From: Micromonospora rosaria
GTDB lineage: Bacteria > Actinomycetota > Actinomycetes > Mycobacteriales > Micromonosporaceae
Assembly: GCF_001567585.1 (NCBI RefSeq)
Contig: NZ_LRQV01000033.1
Coordinates: 1-54,963, forward strand
DNA length: 54,963 nt
Direction: 5' to 3'
The first letter of the stretch is position 1. The number at the start of each line of letters is the position of its first letter. Below, piece by piece: positions 19,501-27,344 of this stretch. The notes under the pieces are model-generated. The model saw only the letters and a list, made by a program, of their open reading frames with translations. It made no database searches and was not told the origin of the DNA. The position numbers were made by a program, and so were the translations under genes.

Positions 19501-20584
19501 CTCCAGTGCGAAGGTCGGCGGCATCGCCTGGGAGTGGGACTTCGGTGACGGCACCAAGGGCTCGACCCAGCCGCACCCGACCCACACGTACCGCACCCAC
19601 GGCACGTACCAGGCGACGGTGAAGGTGAAGTACGCCGACGGCACGACCGCCACCAGCACCATCGAGGTCAGCACCGGCTGTGTCGCCCCGGACACCCGGA
19701 GCACGGTCTGGCTGCTCGACACCGACACCGGGCTGCCCAACCGGCAGGCCAACGGCGGCTGCACGATCAACGACCTGATCGACGACGAGCGCAGCTGGCC
19801 GAACCAGGGGTCCTTCCTGGCCCACCTGGACGAGACGCTGGACCACCTGCTCAAGACCCGCGTGATCAACAACGAGGAGGTGACCGCGCTGCGGGCCGCC
19901 GGGGTCGCCTCCCCGATCGGCCGGGTCCCCGGTTACCAGCCCATCTTCGACGGCACGGCGTACTCGTTGGCGGACTGGCGGCAGGCCCCCGGTGGGTCGT
20001 TCGCGCTGAACCCCGACGGCACCATCCGCAGCATCGGCGGCATGGGCATGCTCTGGTACGCCGGTCAGGAGCTGGCCGACTACTCGATCAAGCTCAAGTT
20101 CCGGGACTCCTCGCCGGGCACGACCCGGGCCAACAGCGGCGTCTTCGTCCGGTTCCCGGACCCCCGGACGCCGCTGGAGGACCGGCCCGAGGGCAGTTGC
20201 TCCACCCTGGGCTCGGCCCGCACCTCGCAGGCCTGGGTGGCGATCATGTGCGGCCACGAGATCCAGCTCTACGACGGAGCGACCGGTGAGACCCAGAAGA
20301 CCGGCTCGGTCTACAACTTCCAGCCGCTGACCCTGGACCGGGCGGGAGCCACCCCCAAGGGCCAGTGGAACGACTACGAGATCCGGGTGGTCGGGCAGCA
20401 GTACACGATCATCCGCAACGGGGTCACCCTCAACGTGTTCGACAACGTCCCGGGCAAGCAGTCCTCCCGGGCCGGGGACCCCCCGACCGACCTGCGTCAG
20501 TTCACCAGCGGGTTCGTCGGGTTGCAGAACCACGGCAACAGTGACGTGATGGACTTCCGGGACATCCGGGTCCGCGCGCTCTGA
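16592..20584 (+). CDS. Secreted ThuA / discoidin / sorbosone-dehydrogenase-like / PKD / DUF1080 megaprotein
   Basis: 1330 residues, with a signal peptide of about 45 residues and AAGGAG just before the ATG. Domains in order: first half of a ThuA-like domain (~50-160; LVFHG...GGGGFVGVHDAAY); an F5/8 type C (discoidin) domain (~167-302); second half of ThuA (~306-420; DRQHPATEGLP, GRSFYTGMGRTEDSW). A glucose/sorbosone-dehydrogenase-like beta-propeller follows (~429-945; GEPHGLTIAGDGSVFYIGK), then PKD (~951-1029; WEWDFGDGT), the same Cys-flanked module as in the gene at 13257 (from Cys1030), and DUF1080 (~1115-1330). ThuA and DUF1080 are both families linked to 3-keto sugars. I infer extracellular oxidation and cleavage of glycosides, with discoidin and PKD domains binding polymer. 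Third gene of the cluster. Confidence 0.9.
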   Translation: MAQKRHFRLARLTSSSRRALAVTSAAVLTAGLLAVNPTTAEPASAAPPTWGARVVNVLVFHGPAADQDDPVNRATNIIKKLGSDNGFYVHSSDDPGVFTADNLAKYRSVVFLSADGVTLDDSQEAAFQAYIKGGGGFVGVHDAAYAQPGSEWFTGLIGTRPAPSLPAAEKVVEATANGNNPPNETATHAFDGTTSTKWLVRTTTGWLAGKLAEPTVVNRYALSSANDSPSRDPRDWTLQGSNDGQTWTDLDRRTGESFPQRFQTKQYSFDNSTAYLHYRLNVTANSGDTMIQLSELWLIGNDAPPAPETKVQEAVVQVTDRQHPATEGLPLTWTRSDQWINWDPSPVGRVHTIAQVDETSYDAGLAGNGPFHPISWCRDYDGGRSFYTGMGRTEDSWTKDTQFRNHLLGALQWTAGTVRGDCQATIASNYRVERLTTANASGQLDQIGEPHGLTIAGDGSVFYIGKAACPSGPIADWNNPNVGLGCGTIHRWDPETKQVKLLTTLPVMGNRGSGSELVKNEEGLIGITLDPKFAENGWVYAFWMPHESIDRERRVGKRTVSRFTYDKQADSIDQGTRKDLLSWETQIHSCCHAGGGMAFDNEGNLYIGSGDANSSGGSNGYSGNNWTQEYAGISFQDARRTSGNTNSYNGKILRIHPEDDGTYTIPEGNLFTGQEEGGGKTLPEIYVMGVRNISRLNWDPVNNWLTAAWVGPDAAAPSPELGPAKYEHATIITSAGNQGWPYCMGNNQPYRDRSNTDANVLTGWYDCDNLKNTSPRNTGLVDIPPSRPSMIWYSPQGGGPVYPTRTDGSGLPSYVLGEETFTRPWLRGGGQAVMDGPTYHRSKVDTNSGVAWPAHWDNKWFIGDQSNSNNRVAVTVDPANVPDQGAPAFAEDLRAIIPGGSGGTQLQSWMDAKFGPDGALYMLDYAGGFFSLHGNQKLIRIVYTGGEPTPGPSHASAQVTASSNYRTVSFSSAKVGGIAWEWDFGDGTKGSTQPHPTHTYRTHGTYQATVKVKYADGTTATSTIEVSTGCVAPDTRSTVWLLDTDTGLPNRQANGGCTINDLIDDERSWPNQGSFLAHLDETLDHLLKTRVINNEEVTALRAAGVASPIGRVPGYQPIFDGTAYSLADWRQAPGGSFALNPDGTIRSIGGMGMLWYAGQELADYSIKLKFRDSSPGTTRANSGVFVRFPDPRTPLEDRPEGSCSTLGSARTSQAWVAIMCGHEIQLYDGATGETQKTGSVYNFQPLTLDRAGATPKGQWNDYEIRVVGQQYTIIRNGVTLNVFDNVPGKQSSRAGDPPTDLRQFTSGFVGLQNHGNSDVMDFRDIRVRAL

Positions 20585-20591
20585 CCGACGG

Positions 20592-20631
20592 CCGCGCGGC
20601 GGTACGGGACTCCTCCCGTGCCGCCGCGCGG
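20592..20631. terminator. Terminator after the megaprotein gene
   Basis: 18-bp stem (one G-U pair) with a 4-nt loop, beginning 8 nt after the stop codon. Left arm ccgcgcggcggtacggga, right arm tcccgtgccgccgcgcgg. Confidence 0.85.
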
Positions 20632-20879
20632 TGCTGTGCGCCCCCGACCAGGTGACCGTGCGGCCGGAAGGTCACCAGGGCGACGGCACGGGGTGTGTTT
20701 GATCACGTGCGCCCGCCACGGGGCCGCCCGACCCCACCCCACCCCTCCGGCGCACCCCTTCCCACCTGCGTGAACACGCCTCGTCACGACGTCGACACCG
20801 GTCCCGGCGGCGGGCCGGGAAGCCGCTCCGGGCAGAGACGAAAAGACAGGGCCCCTCCTGTCCGCAGGGGTCGCGCGGA

Positions 20880-20885
20880 TACGAT
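20880..20885 (+). promoter_or_regulatory. -10 box of ppc
   Basis: TACGAT, 50 nt upstream of the GTG start. A clear -35 element is not visible. Confidence 0.5.
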
Positions 20886-20935
20886 CAGGGGGAGTCGGAC
20901 AGCGCTGTCCTTCGTACTCCCGGGAGGAGCGCACC

Positions 20936-23722
20936 GTGACCGACCAGCACGACCACGACGGGCCCGACGCCGCCCTGCGGGCGGACATCCGGCGACTCGG
21001 CACCCTGCTCGGGCAGACCCTCGCCCGGCAGGAGGGCCGCCCGCTGCTCGACCTGGTCGAGGAGATCCGCGCCCAGGTCCGCAGCGACGCCCCGGCCGCC
21101 GCCCAGCGCCTCGGCGGGCTCGACGTCACCACCGGCACCAAGCTGGCCCGCGCCTTCTCCACCTACTTCCACCTGGCCAACATCACCGAGCAGGTGCACC
21201 GGGCCCGGGACCTGCAACGCCGCCGGGCCGTCCACGGCGGGTGGCTGGACCAGGCGGCCAAGATGATCGCCGAGCGCGGGGTGCCGGCCGAGGAGATCGC
21301 GGCGGCGGCCCGCCGGCTCGCGGTCCGGCCGGTCTTCACCGCCCACCCCACCGAGGCGGCCCGCCGGTCGATCCTGTCCAAGCTGCGCGCGGTCGCCGAC
21401 GAGCTGGACGCCGAGACCACCAACGCGATCCTCTACGGCGCCAGCGACGAGGGCCCGGCCAACCGCCGCCTCGCCGAGCTGCTGGACCTGATGTGGCAGA
21501 CCGACGAGCTGCGGCTGGACCGGCCGGACCCGACCGACGAGGCCCGCAACGCCATCTACTACCTGCGTGACCTGTACGCCGAGGCCGCCCCGCAGGTCCT
21601 CGACGACCTGGCCGACACGCTGCGCACCCTCGGGGTGGAGACCTCCCCGACGGCCCGCCCGCTGACCTTCGGCACCTGGATCGGCGGCGACCGGGACGGC
21701 AACCCGTTCGTCACCCCGCTGGTCACCCGCGAGGTGCTGACCATCCAGCACGAGCACGGCATCGCCGCCACCGAGGCGGCCATGGAGGAGCTGATCAACG
21801 AGGTCTCCGTCTCCCGCCGGCTGCGCGGGGTGTCGCTGGACCTCTCCGCCAGCCTCGCCGCCGACCTGGACGCGCTGCCCGAGGTGGCGCCCCGGTTCCG
21901 CCGGGTCAACGCCGAGGAGCCGTACCGGCTCAAGGCCCGGTGCGTGAAGGCGAAGCTCGCCAACACCCGGGCGCGGCTGCGCCAGGCCACCCCGCACGTG
22001 CCCGGCCGGGACTACCGGGGCAGCGCCGAGCTGATCGCCGACCTGGAGCTGCTGCGCGCCTCGCTGGCCCGCAACGCCGGTCAGCTCACCGCCGTCGGCC
22101 GGCTCGCCTCGACCATCCGGACCGTCTCCGCGTTCGGGCTGCACCTGGCGACCCTGGACGTCCGCGAGCACGCCGAGGCCCACCACGCGGTGCTGGCGCA
22201 GCTCTACGCGGCCGTCGGCGAGGTCTCCGACTACCCCGCGCTGACCCGGCTGGAGCGGACCAAGCTCCTCGCCGACGAGCTGGCCGGCCGGCGTCCGCTC
22301 TCCGCCCTGGACACCCCGCTGACCGAGGGCGCCCGCAAGACCTTCGACGTCTTCGGCACCATCCGGGAGGCACAGGACCGGTTCGGCACCGAGGTCATCG
22401 AGTCGTACATCATCTCGATGACGCTCGGCGTCGACGACGTGCTCGCCGCGGTGGTGCTGGCCCGCGAGGCCGGCCTGGTGGACGTGCACAGCGGGCGGGC
22501 CCGGATCGGGTTCGTGCCGCTGCTGGAGACCCCGGCCGAGCTGAACGCCGGTGGCGAACTCCTCGACGAGCTGCTCTCCCTGCCCGCGTACCGGGCGCTG
22601 GTGGCGGCCCGGGGCGACGTGCAGGAGGTGATGCTGGGCTACTCCGACTCCAACAAGGAGGCCGGCATCACCACCAGCCAGTGGTCCATCCACCGGGCCC
22701 AGCGGGCGCTGCGGGACGTGGCCGCCCGGCACGGCGTGCACCTGCGGCTCTTCCACGGCCGGGGCGGCACCGTCGGGCGCGGTGGCGGGCCGACCCACGA
22801 GGCGATCCTGGCCCAGCCGTACGGCACCCTGGACGGCGCGATCAAGGTCACCGAGCAGGGCGAGGTCATCTCCGACAAGTACACCCTGCCGGCGCTGGCC
22901 CGGGAGAACCTGGAGCTGACCGTCGCGGCGGTGCTCCAGGCGACCCTGCTGCACACCGCGCCCCGGCAGCCGGCCGAGATGCTGGAGCGCTGGGACGCGG
23001 CGATGGACGTGGTCTCCGAGTCCGCGTACCGCCGGTACCGGTCGCTGGTGGAGGACCCGGACCTGCCGGCGTACTTCTGGGCGTCCACCCCGACGGAGCT
23101 GCTCGGCGCGCTGAACATCGGCTCCCGGCCGGCGAAGCGGCCGAACACCGGGGCCGGCCTGGCCGGGCTGCGGGCCATCCCGTGGGTGTTCGGCTGGACC
23201 CAGACCCGGCAGATCGTCCCCGGCTGGTTCGGGGTCGGCACCGGCCTGGCCGCCGCCCGGGAGGCCGGCCTGTCGGACGTCCTCGCCGAGATGCACCGCA
23301 ACTGGCACTTCTTCCGGACGTTCCTGTCGAACGTCGAGATGATGCTGACCAAGACCGACCTGACCATCGCCCGCCGGTACGTCGAGACGCTGGTGCCGAA
23401 GAAGCTGCACCCGATCTTCGCCAAGATCGAGGAGGAGTACGAGCTGACCCGGCAGGAGGTGCTGGCGGTGACCAGCTCCCCGGACCTGCTGGACGGCTCC
23501 CCGGTGCTCCAGCGCACCCTCGCCGTCCGGGACACCTACCTGGAGCCGCTGCACCACCTCCAGGTGGCGCTGCTGCGGCAGTACCGCGACTCCGGCGCCG
23601 CCGGGCGGGCCGTGGTCACCGCGCCGGGCGGCCGACGGGCCCCGAGCGACGGTACGGCCCTGGAGCGGGCCCTGCTCACCACCGTCAACGGCATCGCGGC
23701 CGGGATGCGCAACACCGGCTGA
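20936..23722 (+). CDS. ppc: Phosphoenolpyruvate carboxylase
   Basis: Anaplerotic enzyme: PEP + bicarbonate to oxaloacetate. 928 residues, as expected. Signatures in order: the catalytic-His motif [44 protein letters not shown], the phosphate-binding [14 protein letters not shown], and the conserved C-terminus ending MRNTG. The GTG start is preceded by GGGAGGAG. Together with pckG and eno elsewhere in the window it controls the PEP/oxaloacetate node. A strong terminator follows 15 nt after the stop. Assignment certain. Confidence 0.99.
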   Translation: MTDQHDHDGPDAALRADIRRLGTLLGQTLARQEGRPLLDLVEEIRAQVRSDAPAAAQRLGGLDVTTGTKLARAFSTYFHLANITEQVHRARDLQRRRAVHGGWLDQAAKMIAERGVPAEEIAAAARRLAVRPVFTAHPTEAARRSILSKLRAVADELDAETTNAILYGASDEGPANRRLAELLDLMWQTDELRLDRPDPTDEARNAIYYLRDLYAEAAPQVLDDLADTLRTLGVETSPTARPLTFGTWIGGDRDGNPFVTPLVTREVLTIQHEHGIAATEAAMEELINEVSVSRRLRGVSLDLSASLAADLDALPEVAPRFRRVNAEEPYRLKARCVKAKLANTRARLRQATPHVPGRDYRGSAELIADLELLRASLARNAGQLTAVGRLASTIRTVSAFGLHLATLDVREHAEAHHAVLAQLYAAVGEVSDYPALTRLERTKLLADELAGRRPLSALDTPLTEGARKTFDVFGTIREAQDRFGTEVIESYIISMTLGVDDVLAAVVLAREAGLVDVHSGRARIGFVPLLETPAELNAGGELLDELLSLPAYRALVAARGDVQEVMLGYSDSNKEAGITTSQWSIHRAQRALRDVAARHGVHLRLFHGRGGTVGRGGGPTHEAILAQPYGTLDGAIKVTEQGEVISDKYTLPALARENLELTVAAVLQATLLHTAPRQPAEMLERWDAAMDVVSESAYRRYRSLVEDPDLPAYFWASTPTELLGALNIGSRPAKRPNTGAGLAGLRAIPWVFGWTQTRQIVPGWFGVGTGLAAAREAGLSDVLAEMHRNWHFFRTFLSNVEMMLTKTDLTIARRYVETLVPKKLHPIFAKIEEEYELTRQEVLAVTSSPDLLDGSPVLQRTLAVRDTYLEPLHHLQVALLRQYRDSGAAGRAVVTAPGGRRAPSDGTALERALLTTVNGIAAGMRNTG

Positions 23723-23737
23723 GCCACCGGGTACGGA

Positions 23738-23778
23738 CCGAAGCCCCCTGCTGCCGCCGGTGCAGCAGGGGGCTTCGG
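23738..23778. terminator. Terminator of ppc
   Basis: Perfect 17-bp stem with a 7-nt loop; core arms gaagccccctgctgc / gcagcagggggcttc. No U-tract, as is common in actinobacteria. Confidence 0.9.
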
Positions 23779-23949
23779 CGTGCCGGGACGTCCGTACGGA
23801 GTCAAGAACCTGACTTCGCGTCGAACCATTCACGTTGCACCATGTCTGGACGGGCCCACCCTGAGCATGGCGCGTCAGGAGCCGGGCACGGCGCACGAGA
23901 AGACGCGACGACGTGTTCGCGCCCCCGCAGCCCCGCAGGAGGCGACCCC

Positions 23950-24927
23950 GTGAAGGCCATCGTCCAGGACACCTACGGCCCGGCAGACGTGCTCCACCTG
24001 CGCGACGTCGACCGGCCGACCATCGGCGACGAGGAGGTGCTCGTCCGGGTCCGCGCGGCCGGGGTCGACCCCGGGGTGTGGATCTTCATGGTCGGCCGCC
24101 CCTACCTGGTCCGTCTCGCGAGCGGGCTGCGCCGCCCCCGGGTGGCGGTACGCGGCCGGGACCTCGCCGGGGTGGTGGCCGAGGTCGGCGCCCGGGTGAC
24201 CCGGTTCCAGCCGGGCGACGAGGTGTACGGCACCTCTCCGGGCGGTTCGTACGCCGAGTTCGCCGCCACCACACCGGACCGGCTCGCCCGCAAGCCGGCC
24301 AACCTGTCGTTCGAGCAGGCCGCCGCGGTGCCGGTCTCCGGCATGGCGGCCCTGCGCGCGGTCCGCGACAGCGGTGCCGTCCGCCCGGGGCAGAGGGTGC
24401 TGGTGATCGGCGCGGCGGGTGGCGTCGGCTCCCAGGCCGTACAGATCGCCAAGGCGTACGGCGCGACGGTGACCGGGGTCTGCGCCCCGGCGAAGACCGG
24501 GTTCGTCCGTTCCCTCGGCGCCGACGACGTCCTCGACTACACCCGGGCGGAGATCGACCGCGACGGCGCGGTGTACGACGTCGTCATCGACACCGGCGGT
24601 GACCGCCCGCTGTCGCTGCTGCGGCGCGCGCTCACGCCCCGTGGCACGCTGGCGCTGGTCGGCGGCGGGTACACCAGGGGTCGGCTACTCGGCGGCTACG
24701 GCCGGCAGATGTTCCGCGCGCCGCTGCTGTCGCTGGTCGTCGGCCAGCGGCTGCGCACCGTGAGCGCGGTGGAACGCGCCGAGGATCTCGACGAACTGCG
24801 GGACCTGATCGAGTCCGGCGCGCTCACCCCGGCCGTCGACCGCAGCTACCCCCTCGCGGAGGCACCGGAGGCCCTCCGGTACTTCACGCGGGGGCACCTC
24901 GCGGGGAAGGTCGTGCTGACCGTCTGA
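23950..24927 (+). CDS. Zinc-independent MDR-family NAD(P)H:quinone oxidoreductase-like protein
   Basis: 325 residues, medium-chain dehydrogenase/reductase fold. The N-terminal GroES-like half has GRDLAGVVAEVG. The Rossmann half has the nucleotide-binding VLVIGAAGGVGSQAVQIAKAYGATVTGV. The zinc ligands of alcohol dehydrogenases are absent, so it belongs with quinone oxidoreductase/zeta-crystallin-like reductases that reduce quinones or enones with NADPH. The GTG start follows AGGAGG by 7 nt. It stands alone between the ppc terminator and a convergent membrane-protein gene. Physiological substrate not deducible. Confidence 0.88.
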   Translation: MKAIVQDTYGPADVLHLRDVDRPTIGDEEVLVRVRAAGVDPGVWIFMVGRPYLVRLASGLRRPRVAVRGRDLAGVVAEVGARVTRFQPGDEVYGTSPGGSYAEFAATTPDRLARKPANLSFEQAAAVPVSGMAALRAVRDSGAVRPGQRVLVIGAAGGVGSQAVQIAKAYGATVTGVCAPAKTGFVRSLGADDVLDYTRAEIDRDGAVYDVVIDTGGDRPLSLLRRALTPRGTLALVGGGYTRGRLLGGYGRQMFRAPLLSLVVGQRLRTVSAVERAEDLDELRDLIESGALTPAVDRSYPLAEAPEALRYFTRGHLAGKVVLTV

Positions 24928-24932
24928 CCGTC

Positions 24933-24980
24933 CGACCGGCTGACCGGCTGGCCGGCTGGCCGGCTGGCGGTCTGGCCGGC
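24933..24980. repeat. 8-bp tandem repeat (six units)
   Basis: Six successive 8-mers of the form tggccggc (variants cgaccggc, tgaccggc, tggcggtc), starting 6 nt after the oxidoreductase stop, in the convergent intergenic gap. Confidence 0.85.
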
Positions 24981-24995
24981 GCGGGCCGGGACGGC

Positions 24996-25775
24996 TCAGA
25001 AGTCCCCGCCGAAGTCCCCACCGAAGTCGCCGCCACCGAAGCCACCGAAGTCGCCCCCGCCGAAGTCACCGCCGCCGAAGTCACCACCCATGTCGCCGCC
25101 GGCGTCACCCATGTCCCCCATGTCGCCGGCCTCGCCGAGGCCGTCCTGGTACCCGGCGGCGTAACCCGGGTCGCCGAAGCTCGGCGAGAAGAGGGCGTCC
25201 GCGATCAACATGCCGCCGAGCACACCGGCACCGGCCCCGAGGGCCGTCTTCCACCACGGGGTCGAGTACCACCCGGCCGGGACCGGCCGGCCCTGCATCC
25301 GCCCACCCGGGTAGTAGTACGGGGTGTCCCGGCCGGGCTGCGGGCCCGCCTTGAAGGTCTGCCCCTGGACGTTGACCTCGCGCTCCTTGGTGAGCGCCCC
25401 CGCGCCCTGCGCGGCGGCCAACTGCGGCAGCTCGGGCCCCGGGTCGATGCCAAGCGCCGTGCGGGCCGCCCGGACGTACGCCAGCCCCTCCAGGGCGGTC
25501 TCCCGGGCCAGCCGGAACTGCTGGGCCGTGCGGGCCTGCTCCAACTGGCTGCCGGCCGCGTTGTACCGCTCACCGGCGTCGACCAGGGCCTGACGGACCG
25601 CCGGCTCGTCGCCGTGCAGGTTCATCACCTGGCCGCCCAGCCGTTCGTACCACCGCTGGGCGTCGGCGCGGACGTCGGCCAGTTCGCGGGCCTGCCGCGC
25701 GGCCTGCTCCCGCCGCCACCACACGAACGCGCCCCCGAGGAGGGCCACCAGCACGACCACCAGCAGAAATTCCAT
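24996..25775 (-). CDS. Membrane-anchored protein with a Gly/Asp/Phe repeat tail
   Basis: 259 residues. An N-terminal transmembrane helix (MEFLLVVVLVALLGGAFVWW) is followed by an Arg/Ala-rich helical region (~20-115). A Gly/Pro/Tyr stretch and a short second hydrophobic segment (WWKTALGAGAGVLGGMLIADALF) come next. The last ~35 residues consist of GGGDFGG/GGDFGGDF repeats ending at the stop. Gly-rich tails of this kind occur in TPM/YgcG-type actinobacterial membrane proteins; I cannot name a function. The ATG start has TACCGT ending 6 nt upstream and no Shine-Dalgarno sequence, so the mRNA is probably leaderless. Confidence 0.82.
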   Translation of the reverse strand: MEFLLVVVLVALLGGAFVWWRREQAARQARELADVRADAQRWYERLGGQVMNLHGDEPAVRQALVDAGERYNAAGSQLEQARTAQQFRLARETALEGLAYVRAARTALGIDPGPELPQLAAAQGAGALTKEREVNVQGQTFKAGPQPGRDTPYYYPGGRMQGRPVPAGWYSTPWWKTALGAGAGVLGGMLIADALFSPSFGDPGYAAGYQDGLGEAGDMGDMGDAGGDMGGDFGGGDFGGGDFGGFGGGDFGGDFGGDF

Positions 25776-25781
25776 ACTTCG

Positions 25782-25787
25782 ACGGTA
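25782..25787 (-). promoter_or_regulatory. -10 box, leaderless-type, Gly/Asp/Phe-tail gene
   Basis: TACCGT on the minus strand, 6 nt before the ATG. Confidence 0.6.
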
Positions 25788-25907
25788 CCCGGGCCCGGCC
25801 ACAACCACCTGTGCCGCCGGTCGCCGGTGATCAACCTCGCCCACCGCCAGCCGCCTGTTGCGCCCGCCCGCACCGCCACCACCCGCCCGCCGCCCGCCCC
25901 GGCGGGT

Positions 25908-25958
25908 GTTAAGAAGGGGCCCCTGCTCTACCGGAAGCGTTAACAGGGGGCCCTTCCT
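25908..25958. repeat. Dispersed GGGCCC/TTAAC element, copy 2
   Basis: Units gttaagaaggggcccctgct (25908-25927) and gttaacagggggcccttcct (25939-25958) around the 11-bp spacer ctaccggaagc. It lies in the divergent gap upstream of rmuC. Unlike the other copies, the border reads TGCAAGG instead of TAAGG. Confidence 0.9.
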
Positions 25959-25997
25959 TGCACAGCGGAGGGCGGGGTGGTTTGGCAAGCTTCGGGG

Positions 25998-27170
25998 ATG
26001 GACTTCTCGACGCTGGCCGTGGTGGTCGTCTGCCTCGGCGCGGGTGGCGCGGTGGGGTGGTACGCGGCCCGGAGCCGGGGGGCGGCGGAGCTGGCCCGGC
26101 TGGAGGCGACCCTGGCGGCCACCCGGGCCGGCGAGGGCCGGCTGGAGCAGTCGATGCGGGCGCTGAGCTACGAGGCGACCGCCCAGTCCCAGGAGGCGGT
26201 GGCCCGTGCGGTCGCCCCGCTGCACGACACCCTGCGCCGGTACGAGTCCCGGGTGGCCGAGCTGGAACGGGACCGGGTGGACGCGTACGCGGAGCTGCGG
26301 GAGCAGGTCCGGTCGATGGGGGCGGTCTCCGGCGAGCTGCGCACCGAGACCAAGCAACTGGTGGCGGCGCTGCGCGCGCCGCAGGTCCGGGGCCGGTGGG
26401 GCGAGCACCAGTTGCGCCGGATCGTCGAGGCGGCCGGCCTGCTGGAGCACTGCGACTTCGACGAGCAGGTGACCGCCGCCGTCGAGCACCGGACGGTCCG
26501 TCCCGACCTGGTGGTCCGGCTGCACGGCGGGCGGAGTGTAGTGGTGGACGCGAAGGCGCCCTTCGACGCGTACCTGACCGCGATGGAGGCGCGCGACGAG
26601 CGGGGCCGGGACACCCACCTGGACGCGCACGCGCGGCACCTGCGGGCCCATGTGGACGCGCTGGCCGCCAAGTCGTACTGGGCGGCGTTCGACAGCGCCC
26701 CGGAGTTCGTGGTGCTCTTCGTGCCGGCCGACCCGTTCCTCGACGTGGCGTTGCAGCGCGACCCGACGCTGCTGGAGCACGCCTTCGCCCGCAACGTGGT
26801 GCTGGCCACCCCGGCGACGCTGGTCGCGCTGCTGCGGACGGTGGCGTACTCGTGGCGGCAGGAGGCGCTGGCCCGCAACGCGGTGGCGGTGCACTCGCTG
26901 GCCCGTGAGCTGTACGGGCGACTGTCCACCCTGGGTGATCACGTCAGCAAGCTGGGTTCCTCGCTCGGCGGGGCGGTGACCGCGTACAACCGGGCGGTGG
27001 GCAGCCTGGAGGCGCGGGTGCTGGTCAGCGCCCGCAAGCTCGCCGAGCTGGGCGTTTCCGATCAGGAGCTGGCCACGCCGGCCCAGGTCGAGGTGGCGCC
27101 GCGCCAGCCGCAGGCTCCCGAGCTGGCCGAGCGCTCCGGGCCGGAACCGTCCACTGCGGTCAATGGCTGA
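25998..27170 (+). CDS. rmuC: DNA recombination protein RmuC
   Basis: 390 residues: an N-terminal membrane anchor (residues 5-22), a long Ala/Glu/Arg coiled-coil (~25-115), then the RmuC nuclease-like domain. Visible signatures are RGRWGEHQLRRIVEAAGL, PDLVVRLHGGRSVVVDAKAPFDAY (PD-(D/E)xK-like D...DAK) and FVPADPFLDVALQRDPTLLEHA. RmuC limits rearrangements and is thought to cleave DNA structures. The C-terminal ~40 residues are Pro/Glu-rich. A standalone gene following a dispersed repeat. Confidence 0.93.
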   Translation: MDFSTLAVVVVCLGAGGAVGWYAARSRGAAELARLEATLAATRAGEGRLEQSMRALSYEATAQSQEAVARAVAPLHDTLRRYESRVAELERDRVDAYAELREQVRSMGAVSGELRTETKQLVAALRAPQVRGRWGEHQLRRIVEAAGLLEHCDFDEQVTAAVEHRTVRPDLVVRLHGGRSVVVDAKAPFDAYLTAMEARDERGRDTHLDAHARHLRAHVDALAAKSYWAAFDSAPEFVVLFVPADPFLDVALQRDPTLLEHAFARNVVLATPATLVALLRTVAYSWRQEALARNAVAVHSLARELYGRLSTLGDHVSKLGSSLGGAVTAYNRAVGSLEARVLVSARKLAELGVSDQELATPAQVEVAPRQPQAPELAERSGPEPSTAVNG

Positions 27171-27298
27171 GTCGGCTGTCCGACTCTCATCAGCGGCCCC
27201 GCCACCCGACGCGACGCTGAAAGTCACGACCTGATCACAACGTACGACCGGGTGGTGGACATCGACGGCTGCGACCACGAAGGATTCCGCTCACACGT

Positions 27299-27318
27299 GC
27301 CCCGGGACTTCCCGGGGC
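27299..27318 (+). promoter_or_regulatory. 5' leader hairpin before the subtilase gene
   Basis: Perfect 8-bp arms gccccggg / cccggggc with loop actt, ending 26 nt before the GTG start and just upstream of the GGGGG ribosome binding site. A possible translational or stability element. Confidence 0.45.
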
Positions 27319-27344
27319 CCTCACCATCCTGGGGGATACCGAAC

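Larger units (their letters stand above)
20585..20935. other. 351-bp intergenic region before ppc
   Basis: Holds the terminator at 20592-20631, then non-coding GC-rich sequence, and near the right end the TACGAT box and ribosome binding site of ppc. No gene was seen. Confidence 0.7.

Noticed and set aside
20885..23896. 1003-codon minus-strand open frame opposite ppc
   Set aside because: Shadow of a certain gene; its composition is the complement of ppc codons.
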